NCBI RefSeq assembly: GCF_008831545.1
Contig: NZ_CP044523.1
Span: forward strand, 1,364,001-1,428,000
Source of the DNA: Halorussus halophilus
GTDB lineage: Archaea; Halobacteriota; Halobacteria; Halobacteriales; Haladaptataceae
Direction: 5' to 3'
DNA length: 64,000 nt
Position numbers and translations under genes: made by a program
In this document: piece by piece, positions 8,402 through 16,822 of the stretch
Numbering within the stretch: the first letter of the stretch is position 1
Layout of the letters: each line of letters begins with the position of its first letter
Notes under the pieces: model-generated
What the model was told of the DNA's origin: nothing
The model's database searches: none
The model's input: only the letters and a program-made list of their open reading frames with translations

Positions 8402-10222
8402 ATGTGTGGAATCATTGCCCGTATCGGTGACGACGACAGTGCAGTAGACGAACTCATCACGGGACTCGAAAATCTGGAGTACCGTGGCTACGACTCCGCA
8501 GGAGTCGCAATCAAGAACGGCGGCGGCCCGGAGGTGTTCAAGCGCCAAGGGAAAATATCGCGACTCAAAGACGTTCTCGCGGGAGAGGTTCCGGATGGGG
8601 GTCTCGGAATCGGCCACACCCGTTGGAGTACCCATGGCCCGCCGACTGACGAGAACGCGCACCCACACACGGACTGCACGGGTGAAGTCGCAGTCGTTCA
8701 CAACGGCATCATCGAAAACTACGACGAACTGCGCAGCGAACTCGCCTCTCGCGGCCACGAGTTCGAGAGCGACACTGACACAGAGGTCATCCCACACCTC
8801 GTGGAAGAAGAACTCGCCCGCGGTGCGTCCCCGGAACTGGCCTTCCGCCGTACCATCCGAAAGCTCTCGGGGAGCTACGCAGTCGCCATGATAACCGAGC
8901 GTGACCACGCAGTGTACGCCACGCGGCGCGGGTCACCGCTCGTCCTCGGCGTGAGCGACGGCGAGTACTTCCTCGCCAGCGACGTGCCCGCCTTCCTTGA
9001 CTTCACCGAGGAAGTCATCTATCTGGACGACGGCGACGTAGTCGTCGTTCGCTCGGACGACTACGAGATCTCGACGCTGGACGGCCAGACTGTCGAGCGT
9101 TCTGTCTCGACGGTCGAATGGGACCCCGAAGACGCTGGCAAAGGTGGCTACGACCACTACATGCTCAAGGAGATTCACGAGCAACCGACCGCGCTCCGTC
9201 AGACGCTCCGCGGCCGCGCAGACGGCACGACTGGCGAGGTCCACCTCGAAGACTTCCCGGCAGGGAGCTTCGAGCAGGTCGAACGAGTTCAGTTCGTCGC
9301 GTGCGGTACGAGCTACCACGCCGGACTCGTCGGCGCGGGATTCCTCTCTGGAGGTGGCGTCCCAGCCCAAACCTTCCTCGCTAGCGAGTACGCTACCTCG
9401 CCCGCGCCAGTGGACGAGGACACGCTCGTCGTCGGCGTCACCCAGAGCGGCGAGACGGCAGACACCCTGTCTGCGCTCCGAAAAGCGAACGCCAGTGGTG
9501 CGCGGACGCTCGCGGTCACGAACGTCGTCGGTTCGACCGCGGCCCGCGAGTGCGACGACGCGCTGTTCATTCGCGCCGGTCCGGAAATCGGCGTCGCCGC
9601 GACGAAGACCTTCTCCTCGCAGGTCGTCTCGCTCTCGCTGCTCGCCGAGCGAATCGCCCGTGACGTCACGGGGAGTCCGACCGAGGAGTCTCGCGAACGA
9701 CTAGCCGCCCTCGACGAACTGCCGGGACAGGTCCAGCAGATTCTGGACTACTCTAACGCCCAAAAGATAGCCAAGCAGTACCGCGACAGCGACGCGTACT
9801 TCTTCATCGGCCGCGGGACTGTCTTCCCCGTCGCGTTGGAAGGCGCGCTGAAGTTCAAAGAAATCTCTTACGAACACGCCGAAGGGTTCGCGGCCGGCGA
9901 ACTGAAACACGGTCCGCTCGCGCTTGTCACGCCGAAGACGCCGATATTCGCCGTCTTCACCGGGGAAAACGACGAGAAGACGCTCGGCAACGTCAAGGAG
10001 GCCGAAGCCCGCGGTGCGCCCATCGTCGCCGTCGCCAGCGAGGACCACGAGGAAGTCGCACAGCACGCAGACCACGTGCTGACGATTCCGGAGACCCATC
10101 CGGACGTGGCAGGCGTCCTCGCAAACGTCCAGTTGCAACTGCTGTCCTACCACGCTGCCGACCTGCTGGGACGGCCTATCGACAAGCCTCGGAACCTCGC
10201 AAAGAGCGTCACAGTGGAGTAG
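8402..10222 (+). CDS. glmS: Glutamine-fructose-6-phosphate aminotransferase
   Basis: Makes glucosamine-6-phosphate from fructose-6-phosphate and glutamine, the first committed step toward UDP-GlcNAc. The 606 residues are the normal length. The protein starts MCGIIARIG, so Cys2 becomes the N-terminal nucleophile after Met removal. The class II glutaminase domain (about 1-215) has GHTRWSTHG and HNGIIENY. Two SIS domains follow, with VACGTSYHAGLVG, TQSGETADTL and EGALKFKEISYEHAEGFAAGELKHGP, and the protein ends AKSVTVE as the family does. The product may feed cell-surface glycans and archaellin glycosylation. Confidence 0.95.
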   Translation: MCGIIARIGDDDSAVDELITGLENLEYRGYDSAGVAIKNGGGPEVFKRQGKISRLKDVLAGEVPDGGLGIGHTRWSTHGPPTDENAHPHTDCTGEVAVVHNGIIENYDELRSELASRGHEFESDTDTEVIPHLVEEELARGASPELAFRRTIRKLSGSYAVAMITERDHAVYATRRGSPLVLGVSDGEYFLASDVPAFLDFTEEVIYLDDGDVVVVRSDDYEISTLDGQTVERSVSTVEWDPEDAGKGGYDHYMLKEIHEQPTALRQTLRGRADGTTGEVHLEDFPAGSFEQVERVQFVACGTSYHAGLVGAGFLSGGGVPAQTFLASEYATSPAPVDEDTLVVGVTQSGETADTLSALRKANASGARTLAVTNVVGSTAARECDDALFIRAGPEIGVAATKTFSSQVVSLSLLAERIARDVTGSPTEESRERLAALDELPGQVQQILDYSNAQKIAKQYRDSDAYFFIGRGTVFPVALEGALKFKEISYEHAEGFAAGELKHGPLALVTPKTPIFAVFTGENDEKTLGNVKEAEARGAPIVAVASEDHEEVAQHADHVLTIPETHPDVAGVLANVQLQLLSYHAADLLGRPIDKPRNLAKSVTVE

Positions 10223-10300
10223 AAACCGCCGATTACCGTGCAGAACGCATCTGAACGGTCGGCGCGATTTACTCGCCGACCCACCCGTAGTTACGATACG

Positions 10301-11245
10301 ATGGGGTCTGTCGTCATCTCTCTGGACGCGGAGCTCGCGTGGGGCTACCACGACTTCGAGCAGGTGCCCGCCTGCATCGACACTGCCCGCGAGTCGTGGC
10401 TCCGCCTGTTGGAACTGTTCGATGAATTCGACCTGCCCGCGACGTGGGCCGTCGTCGGGCACCTGTTGCTCGACTCCTGCGACGGCGTCCACGAGGACCA
10501 TCCGACTCCCGATGGCTGGTTCGAAAAGGACCCCGGAACGTGGGAAGGCCGCGACGAACTGTGGTACGGCGAGTCGCTGGTGGACGCCATCGAGGACGCA
10601 GACGCCGACCACGAAGTCGGCTGTCACACGTTCTCGCACGTGGAGTTCGGTCACACCAACCGTAAAATCGCCGCCGCAGAGATGCGAAAGTGCGTCGAAA
10701 TCGCTGAAGAACGTGGTCTGTCGGTCGATTCGTTCGTCTTCCCGCGCAACTACGTGGGTCATCGAGACGTACTGGCGGCGTACGGCGTTTCCTGCTACAG
10801 GGGCAACCAGCCTCGTCGCTGGTACGACCGCGGGGTCACCGGGTCGGTAGCGAAGTTCCTCGGGTGGCCGACCCGAACTGTCGAACCGACGCTCGTCGAA
10901 CCCGAGATAGACGAGTACGGGATGGTGAACCTCCCGGCCTCGCTGTTCCTCTTCGGATTCGAAGGGACCGCCCGCAGTATGGTCGAACCGCTCGCTGGCG
11001 ACCCAGTGGTTCGGATGGCGAAACGCGGCATCGACAAAGCCGCTCGCGAGCAGGGCGTCTACCACATGTGGCTCCACCCGAACAATCTCACCGAGGAGCG
11101 TGACTTCGAGCGGATTCGAACCGTCCTCGCCCACCTCGACCACGTTCGGTCACAGACGCCACTGACCGTCGAGACGATGGGCGGCGTCGCAGGAAAGATA
11201 AAAAACGACGAACCGCTCCCGCGCGAACCTATCGGTCCGCGCTGA
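10301..11245 (+). CDS. Polysaccharide deacetylase family protein
   Basis: A NodB-fold carbohydrate esterase of 314 residues. The first motif is ISLDAELAWG near the N-terminus, and the metal-binding HxxxH is seen as CHTFSH. Conserved later segments are SFVFPRNYVGH and VYHMWLHPNNL. I start at MGSVVISLDAEL; the frame is open 21 residues further but that part is unlike the fold. It follows glmS by 78 bases and may be cotranscribed, suggesting deacetylation of an N-acetylated surface sugar. There is no signal peptide, so it probably acts in the cytosol. The substrate is unknown. Confidence 0.8.
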   Translation: MGSVVISLDAELAWGYHDFEQVPACIDTARESWLRLLELFDEFDLPATWAVVGHLLLDSCDGVHEDHPTPDGWFEKDPGTWEGRDELWYGESLVDAIEDADADHEVGCHTFSHVEFGHTNRKIAAAEMRKCVEIAEERGLSVDSFVFPRNYVGHRDVLAAYGVSCYRGNQPRRWYDRGVTGSVAKFLGWPTRTVEPTLVEPEIDEYGMVNLPASLFLFGFEGTARSMVEPLAGDPVVRMAKRGIDKAAREQGVYHMWLHPNNLTEERDFERIRTVLAHLDHVRSQTPLTVETMGGVAGKIKNDEPLPREPIGPR

Positions 11246-11251
11246 GAGTTA

Positions 11252-11668
11252 TTAGTCTGTGTCGCTCCCGCTTCCTCGGTCGAACCGCGACGCACCGGCA
11301 CCGTCGATGTACTTGACGAGGCCACGAATCGACGCTTTGAGGTCGGCTTTGTCCACCGGTTTTTCGAGCAGTGTGTGAACGCCGTGGCTCAGTGCCGCCT
11401 CTCGCATCGCGGGCGGAATCGACGCCGCGAGGACGAGCATCGGCGTCGAACGCTCGTGGAGTTGCCGACAGCGCTTCCAGATGTCCTCGGTGAACCCGTC
11501 CACGTCGAGGATGGCGAGCGCGATGTCGTCGCGGTGGTCGATGAACTCGTCGAATTCGTCCATGCTGCGAGCTATCTCGACCTCATACTCACTCCTGAGC
11601 AACTGCGCGAGTAGCTCCAAGTTCCGTTGCTGGCGACCCAGCGCGAGTATGAGGGCGGCTTCGCTCAT
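11252..11668 (-). CDS. Degenerate receiver-domain protein
   Basis: A 138-residue CheY-like fold. The phospho-acceptor candidate is Asp in LAILDVDGF, and the conserved Lys is in LLEKPVD. The acidic pair that binds magnesium near the N-terminus is missing (LILALGRQQRN), so phosphorylation may be weak or absent. Its start overlaps the stop of the KaiC-like gene by four bases (ATGA), so the two are coupled. It probably modulates or is read by that ATPase. The C-terminal tail is short and disordered. Confidence 0.7.
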   Translation of the reverse strand: MSEAALILALGRQQRNLELLAQLLRSEYEVEIARSMDEFDEFIDHRDDIALAILDVDGFTEDIWKRCRQLHERSTPMLVLAASIPPAMREAALSHGVHTLLEKPVDKADLKASIRGLVKYIDGAGASRFDRGSGSDTD

Positions 11669-13167
11669 CGGTCACCTTCGGAGACGACCCCGAGCTGGTC
11701 GTGGTCCGAGGCTCCGTTGGCCCACTCTGGCTTGCCGGTGAGAAGTCCGCGAAGTCCGGTCAGTGGTTCTCCGACTTCGACGCCGTGACTGCTTATGTTG
11801 AACTCCCGCAGGGTACGTTCGAAGTCGCTGGTGCGTTTTTTCAGCACACCGATGGCTTTGCGCATCTCGCCACTAAGTTCGAGATGGCGCAAGAAAAGGA
11901 TGTTGTCCGCGAGATAGCTCACGCCGGTTTCGGTGGCTTTGAACTCGCCGGTCACGTTCTGGATTTCGTCCACGAGGATGACCGTGACGCCCATGTTCGT
12001 CAAGTACCGACAGAGCCGGTGAACCTTTCGCACGACCTCCTCCTGCTCGTGGTCGCGCAGCGAGAGTTCGTAGCCGTTGATGCCGTCTATCATCACGATG
12101 TCGGTCTCTCGCTCTTGCACGTCTTGCTGGACGTTGTTGGCGAACTCGACCGCGGATTGTTCGAGCGGTTCGACCTCTTGTACGTCGAGCGACCCTTCGT
12201 CCACCATCTCCTTGACCGGAATGCCGATGGACTCGCTTCGCTCGAAGAACGTCGCTTTCGACTCCTCGAACATGTAGATGACCGACCGTTCGCCGCGCCG
12301 GGCCGCCTCTTTCATGAACAGCGATCCGGCGGTGGTCTTGCCGACGCCCGTCGGACCGCTGATGACCGTGACTGTTCCACGTTCTAACCCACCGCACAGT
12401 AAGTCGTCCACTTCCGTGACGCCGGACGAAATAGTTTCGGACGGGAACTCGCGGTCGTGTTGTTTCGGTCGCAGTTCCGGATAGATAGCCATCCCCCGTC
12501 CGGGGGCGATTCGAACTGCGTGCTGTCCCGACAGCGTCGGCGACCCTCGGAACTTGGGCACGGTCAGCACTCGCGCGTCGGGCGTGTTGCGGAGGTCGAT
12601 AGTCCCGTCGGTGATGTACTGGAGGTCGTCGTCGGGGTCGCGCTCGGTGTTCTGGGAGGTGAACAGCACGGTGGACCCGGCTTCTTTGAGAAACCGGGTG
12701 AGCGAGATGACCTGTTTTCGGAACTGGTACTCGTCGGGCGAGAGGTGTCGAAGCTTCGTCAGCGGGTCGATGAACACTCGGTCGGGCGAGAGTTTCTCGA
12801 CCTCTTTGGTGATTCGACTGGTTATGGGGTCCTGCTCGACTTCGTTCGGTGCGAAGATGTCGTACGACTGGTCTTCTGCGAACACGTCGGAACTCGGACT
12901 CAAATCGAGGAAGTGGACGTCGTCCAGGTCGATGCCCAGCGTCGAGGCGTTCCGGCGAATGTCGTCTTCGGTCTCCTCGATGTTGACGAACAGCGACGTT
13001 TCTCCCTCGTCTATCCTGGCAGTGAGGTACTGCATCCCGAGAATGGTCTTTCCCGTTCCGGGGTCGCCCCGAATCAAGTAGCTCCGTTCGGTGATGAGAC
13101 CACCGTGGAGGATAGTGTCTAAGCCTTCTGACCCCGTGGAGATACGATCCAATGAACCAGTCGTCAT
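11665..13167 (-). CDS. Two-domain KaiC-like RecA-fold ATPase
   Basis: A 500-residue protein with two RecA/KaiC domains. The first Walker A is GDPGTGKT (about 34-41) and the second GPTGVGKT (about 272-279), with Walker B-like VFIDPL and IVMIDGING. Haloarchaea have many such proteins, often paired with receivers and kinases and thought to work in signal transduction, not in a true circadian clock (there is no KaiA or KaiB here). The C-terminal KaiC-type Ser/Thr autophosphorylation pair is not evident. It is the first gene of a two-gene operon with the degenerate receiver. The ATG lies in an AT-rich leader. Confidence 0.85.
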   Translation of the reverse strand: MTTGSLDRISTGSEGLDTILHGGLITERSYLIRGDPGTGKTILGMQYLTARIDEGETSLFVNIEETEDDIRRNASTLGIDLDDVHFLDLSPSSDVFAEDQSYDIFAPNEVEQDPITSRITKEVEKLSPDRVFIDPLTKLRHLSPDEYQFRKQVISLTRFLKEAGSTVLFTSQNTERDPDDDLQYITDGTIDLRNTPDARVLTVPKFRGSPTLSGQHAVRIAPGRGMAIYPELRPKQHDREFPSETISSGVTEVDDLLCGGLERGTVTVISGPTGVGKTTAGSLFMKEAARRGERSVIYMFEESKATFFERSESIGIPVKEMVDEGSLDVQEVEPLEQSAVEFANNVQQDVQERETDIVMIDGINGYELSLRDHEQEEVVRKVHRLCRYLTNMGVTVILVDEIQNVTGEFKATETGVSYLADNILFLRHLELSGEMRKAIGVLKKRTSDFERTLREFNISSHGVEVGEPLTGLRGLLTGKPEWANGASDHDQLGVVSEGDR

Positions 13168-13409
13168 ATCCGTTCTACTCGAACCTATCGGGATAGGCGC
13201 AATAAGCGTTATTGGCCAATAGTTGGAATATTTTGCCGATTCACTGTTCTCTAAACCAGTATTTTCCGGTGTTTCAGGCCCTGTAGCGTGTATTTATTGG
13301 TTTTTATACTATTCGGTCTCAGAGAGGGTTGCTTCACGACTCTCTGTTGCTCTGATTCTTGTGGTGCTGTCGCTCGGCGACGGGCGCCTCGCGGGAACTG
13401 CAAGAATAC
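13168..13409. other. Non-coding leader and degenerate repeat copy
   Basis: AT-rich at 13185-13320 (probable promoter of the KaiC-like gene). From about 13320 it becomes like the repeat units that follow: ctctgattcttgtgg at about 13347 resembles cttttgattcag and cttctgattcctc in the next units. I see no gene. Confidence 0.35.
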
Positions 13410-13690
13410 GGAAGAGTGGGAGTCGAACTCGACACCCTTCTGATTCCTCTCGTGTCTCACTCATTGGCGAGCGACTACAAAGTCGCTCGCCGGACGTTCG
13501 ACACAGAGCGGAAGGGGCGGGAGTCGAACTGGGTCAGACGTTCCGGGCGTGCGGCCCTCCGGGCCGTTCCGGGACTGCGACTGACTTGCTCGACTCCCTT
13601 TTGATTCAGTTCGTCGTTCGTGTGTTGGCGAGCGCCGCTACGCTCCGCTCGCCGAGTACTCACGACGAACGGAAGGGGCGGGAGTCGAAC
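13410..13690. repeat. Three copies of a tRNA 3'-end-like 20-mer
   Basis: The 20-mer ggaaggggcgggagtcgaac occurs at 13510-13529 and 13671-13690, and a diverged copy, ggaagagtgggagtcgaac, at 13410-13428. On the minus strand each reads like a tRNA T-arm and acceptor 3' end. The third copy is the 3' end of the tRNA-like element at 13671-13753. Between copies lie strong hairpins: 11 bp stem with 4-base loop at 13466-13491, 8 bp stem at 13627-13653, and cggccc/gggccg near 13551-13565. The layout resembles repeated target-site remnants left by integration at a tRNA. Confidence 0.55.
13466..13491. terminator. Perfect 11 bp hairpin
   Basis: ggcgagcgact pairs perfectly with agtcgctcgcc around an acaa loop. 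No T-run follows, so it may be a processing or structural element in place of a terminator. The histidine kinase gene to its right also reads leftward, so its transcript would run through here. Confidence 0.3.
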
Positions 13691-13753
13691 CACGCGAAGC
13701 CTGTCAGGCTACCACCGACGACCGGCGGCACTCTACCACTGAGCTACCCTTCC
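13671..13753 (-). tRNA. tRNA-like element, probably a degenerate tRNA
   Basis: On the minus strand 83 bases fold like a tRNA. A 7 bp acceptor (GGAAGGG/CCCTTCC), TA at 8-9, a D arm (GCTC-AGTGGTA-GAGT), a 5 bp anticodon stem (CCGCC/GGTGG) and a long variable hairpin (AGCCTG-A-CAGGCT) are followed by a T loop TTCGACT. However, the seven-base anticodon loop GGTCGTC lacks U33, and the T stem (CGTGG/CCCGC) is largely unpaired. I know no haloarchaeal tRNA beginning GGAAGGG, so I give no anticodon. It could be a pseudo-tRNA or a tRNA mimic of mobile-element origin. Confidence 0.4.
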
Positions 13754-13812
13754 AACCACTTCCGCTACCACCCGAAGAACCCTAATCGTTCCCCTCGCGG
13801 CAGTGCCCGCGG

Positions 13813-15726
13813 CTACCGTCCAACTGGTTGCTCGTGGACCGACACCTGCGTGAACACGAAGCGGGCACCGCCCGCAGCGTTCTCTTCGAGGCGGACTTCC
13901 CAGCCGTGAGCCTCCGCGATGCTTGAGACGATAGCGAGTCCGAAACCAGTGCCTTCGTCAGAGGTGGTGTACCCGTGGTCGAAGACCCGCTCGCGTAGCG
14001 ACTCTGGGATACCCGGTCCGTCGTCTTGGACGTAGAACCCCGTGCCGTCGTCGAGCGCCCCCACCTCGATGGTCACGTCTTCGCTGCTGTGCCGGACCGA
14101 GTTGCGGAACAGGTTCTCCAACAACTCCCTGAAGCGCGCGTCGTCGGCGTCCACCACGAGGTCGCCGTCGAGTTCGAGCGTCGCGGTGTCTGTCTGGACC
14201 GTGGTCCACGCCGTGTTGGCCGCGTTGACGAGCGACACGCGCTCGGACTCGTCCACGAGTTGCCCGCGGCGAGCGAGTGCCAGCAAGTCTCCGACCAGTG
14301 CGTCCATCCGGTCTAGCGCCCGCGACAGCGGCGGGACGTGTTCGTTGTCGTCGTCTATCTCTTCGGCCAGCATCTCGAACCGACCGTGCGCGACGTTCAG
14401 CGGGTTGCGCAGGTCGTGAGAGACGACGCTGGCGAACTCCTCCAGTCGCTCGTTCTGGCTGGCGAGTTTGCGCTCGCGCTCTTTCTGCTCGGTGATATCG
14501 ACGTAGATGGCGAACGCTTCGGTCCCGCCGTCCTCGGTCACTGGAGCCGTGTGCAACAGGAAGTCTCGAACGCCGTCGGTGGTGTTGCGGTGGACTTCCA
14601 CGCCCTCGATTCGGTTGCCACGCTGGACTTCGTGGTTAAGCGAACGCCCCTCGTCGTGGCAGTCCTCGGGCAAGATGTACTCGTCCACGGAGTCGCCGAC
14701 GATGTCGCTGTTGCTCCAACCGAACACTTCTTCGAACGCGGGGTTGAGCGACGCTGCGATCGGCTCACTGCCGCTCAAGTCGTAGCGCACGACGGCGTTC
14801 GGGAGGTTCTCGAACAGCGCGGCGAATCTGTCGCGCTCGGCGCGCAACTCTGTCTCCGATTGGAGTCGTGCCAGCGCTTCTTCCAGGTGTGCGGCGAGTA
14901 TTTCGGCCAACTCCCGGTCGTCGTCGTCGAACGCGTTCGGTTCTTCCGAGACCGCTTGGAGGACGCCGTACTCGCCGATAGCGACCGTCAGTGCAGAGCG
15001 ATACTCGCTCTCGGCAGGCACCACTGCTGTCTCCCTCACGTCGTGGACTAACGAGGAGTCGCCAGTCCGGTACGTCCGAGCGGCGAGTTTGTCGTCGGCG
15101 TCGATGTTCGTCGTGTCGTAGTAGCCGTCCGTTGGGACGCCTTTCGAGACCGCTTGCGGGACGAGTTCGCCTCCCTCGACCACATCGACCGCACAGAGGT
15201 CGAACGCCAAGGTCTCCTCTGCCGCCTCGACCGCGAGGTCGTAGATATCCTGTGCCGACGTGCAGGCCACCGCTTGGGTGGCAACGTCGTGGAGGGCTTC
15301 TATCTTCTGTTTGGTCTCGCGTACCTCGACCTGTGCGTGGTGTTGCGTGACAGCATTCTCGACGCGGTTGGCCAGCACTTCGTACTGTTCGGTCTCGGTT
15401 CCCTTCTGGAGGTAGTCGGTGACGCCTGCCGAGATAGCCTCGCTGGCTATCTCCTCGCTTCCCTTGCCCGTGAAGAGGATGAACGGGAGGTCGGGGTCTG
15501 ACTGCCGGACGCCGTCGAGGAACTCCAATCCATTGGATTCGGGCATGTCGTAGTCGCTGACGACACAGTCGATCTGTTCGTCGCCAGTCACGCGGTCGAG
15601 CGCGCTAGTCGGTCCAGACTCGACTACCACCTCGATGCGGTCGTTAGCCCGCTTTAGGTACGTCGCCGCCATCTCCGCGACGACGGTGTCGTCGTCCACC
15701 AATAGAACGCGGATGGAGTTCCCCAT
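13813..15726 (-). CDS. Receiver-GAF-PAS sensor histidine kinase
   Basis: A 637-residue hybrid kinase. An N-terminal receiver (about 1-125; VLLVDDD, phospho-Asp in VVSDYDMPESNG, Lys in YLQKGT) is followed by a GAF-like domain (about 140-290). A PAS domain (about 300-420; FENLPNAVVRYD to YVDITEQKERE) comes next, then HisKA with the phosphoryl-accepting His in FASVVSHDLRNPLN. The HATPase has LENLFRNSVRHS, DDGPGIP and GTGFGLAIV. No membrane helices, so it is cytosolic. The input signal is unknown. It is not in an obvious operon with a taxis gene; the closest neighbour is cheF2. Confidence 0.9.
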   Translation of the reverse strand: MGNSIRVLLVDDDTVVAEMAATYLKRANDRIEVVVESGPTSALDRVTGDEQIDCVVSDYDMPESNGLEFLDGVRQSDPDLPFILFTGKGSEEIASEAISAGVTDYLQKGTETEQYEVLANRVENAVTQHHAQVEVRETKQKIEALHDVATQAVACTSAQDIYDLAVEAAEETLAFDLCAVDVVEGGELVPQAVSKGVPTDGYYDTTNIDADDKLAARTYRTGDSSLVHDVRETAVVPAESEYRSALTVAIGEYGVLQAVSEEPNAFDDDDRELAEILAAHLEEALARLQSETELRAERDRFAALFENLPNAVVRYDLSGSEPIAASLNPAFEEVFGWSNSDIVGDSVDEYILPEDCHDEGRSLNHEVQRGNRIEGVEVHRNTTDGVRDFLLHTAPVTEDGGTEAFAIYVDITEQKERERKLASQNERLEEFASVVSHDLRNPLNVAHGRFEMLAEEIDDDNEHVPPLSRALDRMDALVGDLLALARRGQLVDESERVSLVNAANTAWTTVQTDTATLELDGDLVVDADDARFRELLENLFRNSVRHSSEDVTIEVGALDDGTGFYVQDDGPGIPESLRERVFDHGYTTSDEGTGFGLAIVSSIAEAHGWEVRLEENAAGGARFVFTQVSVHEQPVGR

Positions 15727-15827
15727 TGGGTGGGTACGTTACCAATTCTATTATAAAAGGTCTTAGGAGTTTTACAATACCGATATCCGTGTAAAATAGG
15801 CTAAACCAGTTCTCGAACTGTAGTGTC

Positions 15828-16685
15828 TTAGGTGTTGACGGTTTCGATGCGGTCGCTGACGAGCAGTTGTCCCTGAGCCGTCAGCGACAAGCCCTTCTCA
15901 CCCTCGTCTACGAGACCTTTGTCGTGGAGGTCGTTGAGTAGCATCGTCACGCGACTCGAATCGAAGCCGAGCATCCCTGCGAGGTCCCCACTCCCGGCAC
16001 CGGAGTAGATAGCGACGAGTGCTTCGAGTTCTTCTTCGGACGCGCTCACGTCTTCGACGGACTTGGCGAGTTCGGAGTATTCCAAGCGGAGATACCGACC
16101 GAGCAAGTTCAGCTTCCGCGTGGTCTCGATGCCGAACTCGGAGGTCACAGTTTGGCCTTGGTGTGAGTGGCGAATCGCGACGACCGACCCGACTTCCCGT
16201 TCCTCTCGTTGGAAGTAAGTGACGTTGGCCAGGTGTACTTCCGTCGTACCACCCGAACCACCGAATCGGACGACGCCCGGCTTGATTCGCAACTTCGCAG
16301 TCTCGAACGACTCGTCGGTCACGCGTCCACCGATTCGTGCTGGATGTTTGATTTTCGCTCGCGTCCCGTTGAGTATCGCCTTGAACAGAATCGTCTTGAA
16401 CCGACCGACCTCCTCCGAACCGGCCTCGATTACTGCGACCCGTTTCGTGCCGTCGTCTTCGTACGCGACCGAAATCGTGTCTTGGAAGAACTCTTCCATC
16501 TCACCGGGCACGTGGCCGACGGTAACGTCGAAGATGGCAGAGAGTGGGACTGTCTGTTTATCGTCTGCCATCGCTAAGACGAGGCGTTTCGGACTGAGGA
16601 CGATTCGACCTCGGACGGGTTCGGGGTCGTCGAACGACCCGAGACTGAACCGTGCGACGAAGTCGGCGATTACCTTTTCGGACAT
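15828..16685 (-). CDS. cheF2: Archaeal taxis protein CheF (second paralogue)
   Basis: A 285-residue CheF-family protein, homologous along its whole length to the gene at 267-1133. Shared features are GRIVLSPKRLVLAM near the N-terminus and a C-terminal helix-turn-helix-like part (EEELEALVAIYSGAGSGDLAGMLGFDSSRVTMLLNDL, then GLSLTAQG). I start at MSEKVIADF because the longer open frame has an arginine-rich N-terminus with no counterpart in the paralogue. A TATA box (plus-strand gtaaatatttttt) lies about 65 bases upstream of the ATG, leaving a leader that contains the palindrome gagaattctc (16732-16741). Two CheF proteins may serve different motor states. Confidence 0.85.
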   Translation of the reverse strand: MSEKVIADFVARFSLGSFDDPEPVRGRIVLSPKRLVLAMADDKQTVPLSAIFDVTVGHVPGEMEEFFQDTISVAYEDDGTKRVAVIEAGSEEVGRFKTILFKAILNGTRAKIKHPARIGGRVTDESFETAKLRIKPGVVRFGGSGGTTEVHLANVTYFQREEREVGSVVAIRHSHQGQTVTSEFGIETTRKLNLLGRYLRLEYSELAKSVEDVSASEEELEALVAIYSGAGSGDLAGMLGFDSSRVTMLLNDLHDKGLVDEGEKGLSLTAQGQLLVSDRIETVNT

Positions 16686-16731
16686 GATTGTGCGGAACTC
16701 GGTGACGCCCGCGTAGCGTCCCGTCTTTCGA

Positions 16732-16762
16732 GAGAATTCTCGGAAGCCGTAAATATTTTTTC
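16732..16762 (-). promoter_or_regulatory. cheF2 promoter with palindrome
   Basis: The TATA box of the minus-strand gene is aaaaaatatttac (plus strand gtaaatatttttt, about 16749-16761). A perfect 10 bp palindrome, gagaattctc, lies at 16732-16741, roughly where the transcript would begin, a suitable position for a repressor. Confidence 0.4.
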
Positions 16763-16822
16763 GGTCCGGTGAAGCTGACGGGCCAGACGATATAACTGGC
16801 TCACTGCCGTCGTTTTTGCCGA

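Noticed and set aside
9701-11143. 480-codon minus-strand open frame across glmS and the deacetylase gene
   Set aside because: It spans two well-supported genes on the other strand and has Arg/Val-rich composition unlike acidic haloarchaeal proteins.
13410-13690. CRISPR array
   Set aside because: Only three copies, unequal spacing of about 80-140 bases, one copy diverged, and the repeat is the end of a tRNA-like element. No cas genes are present.
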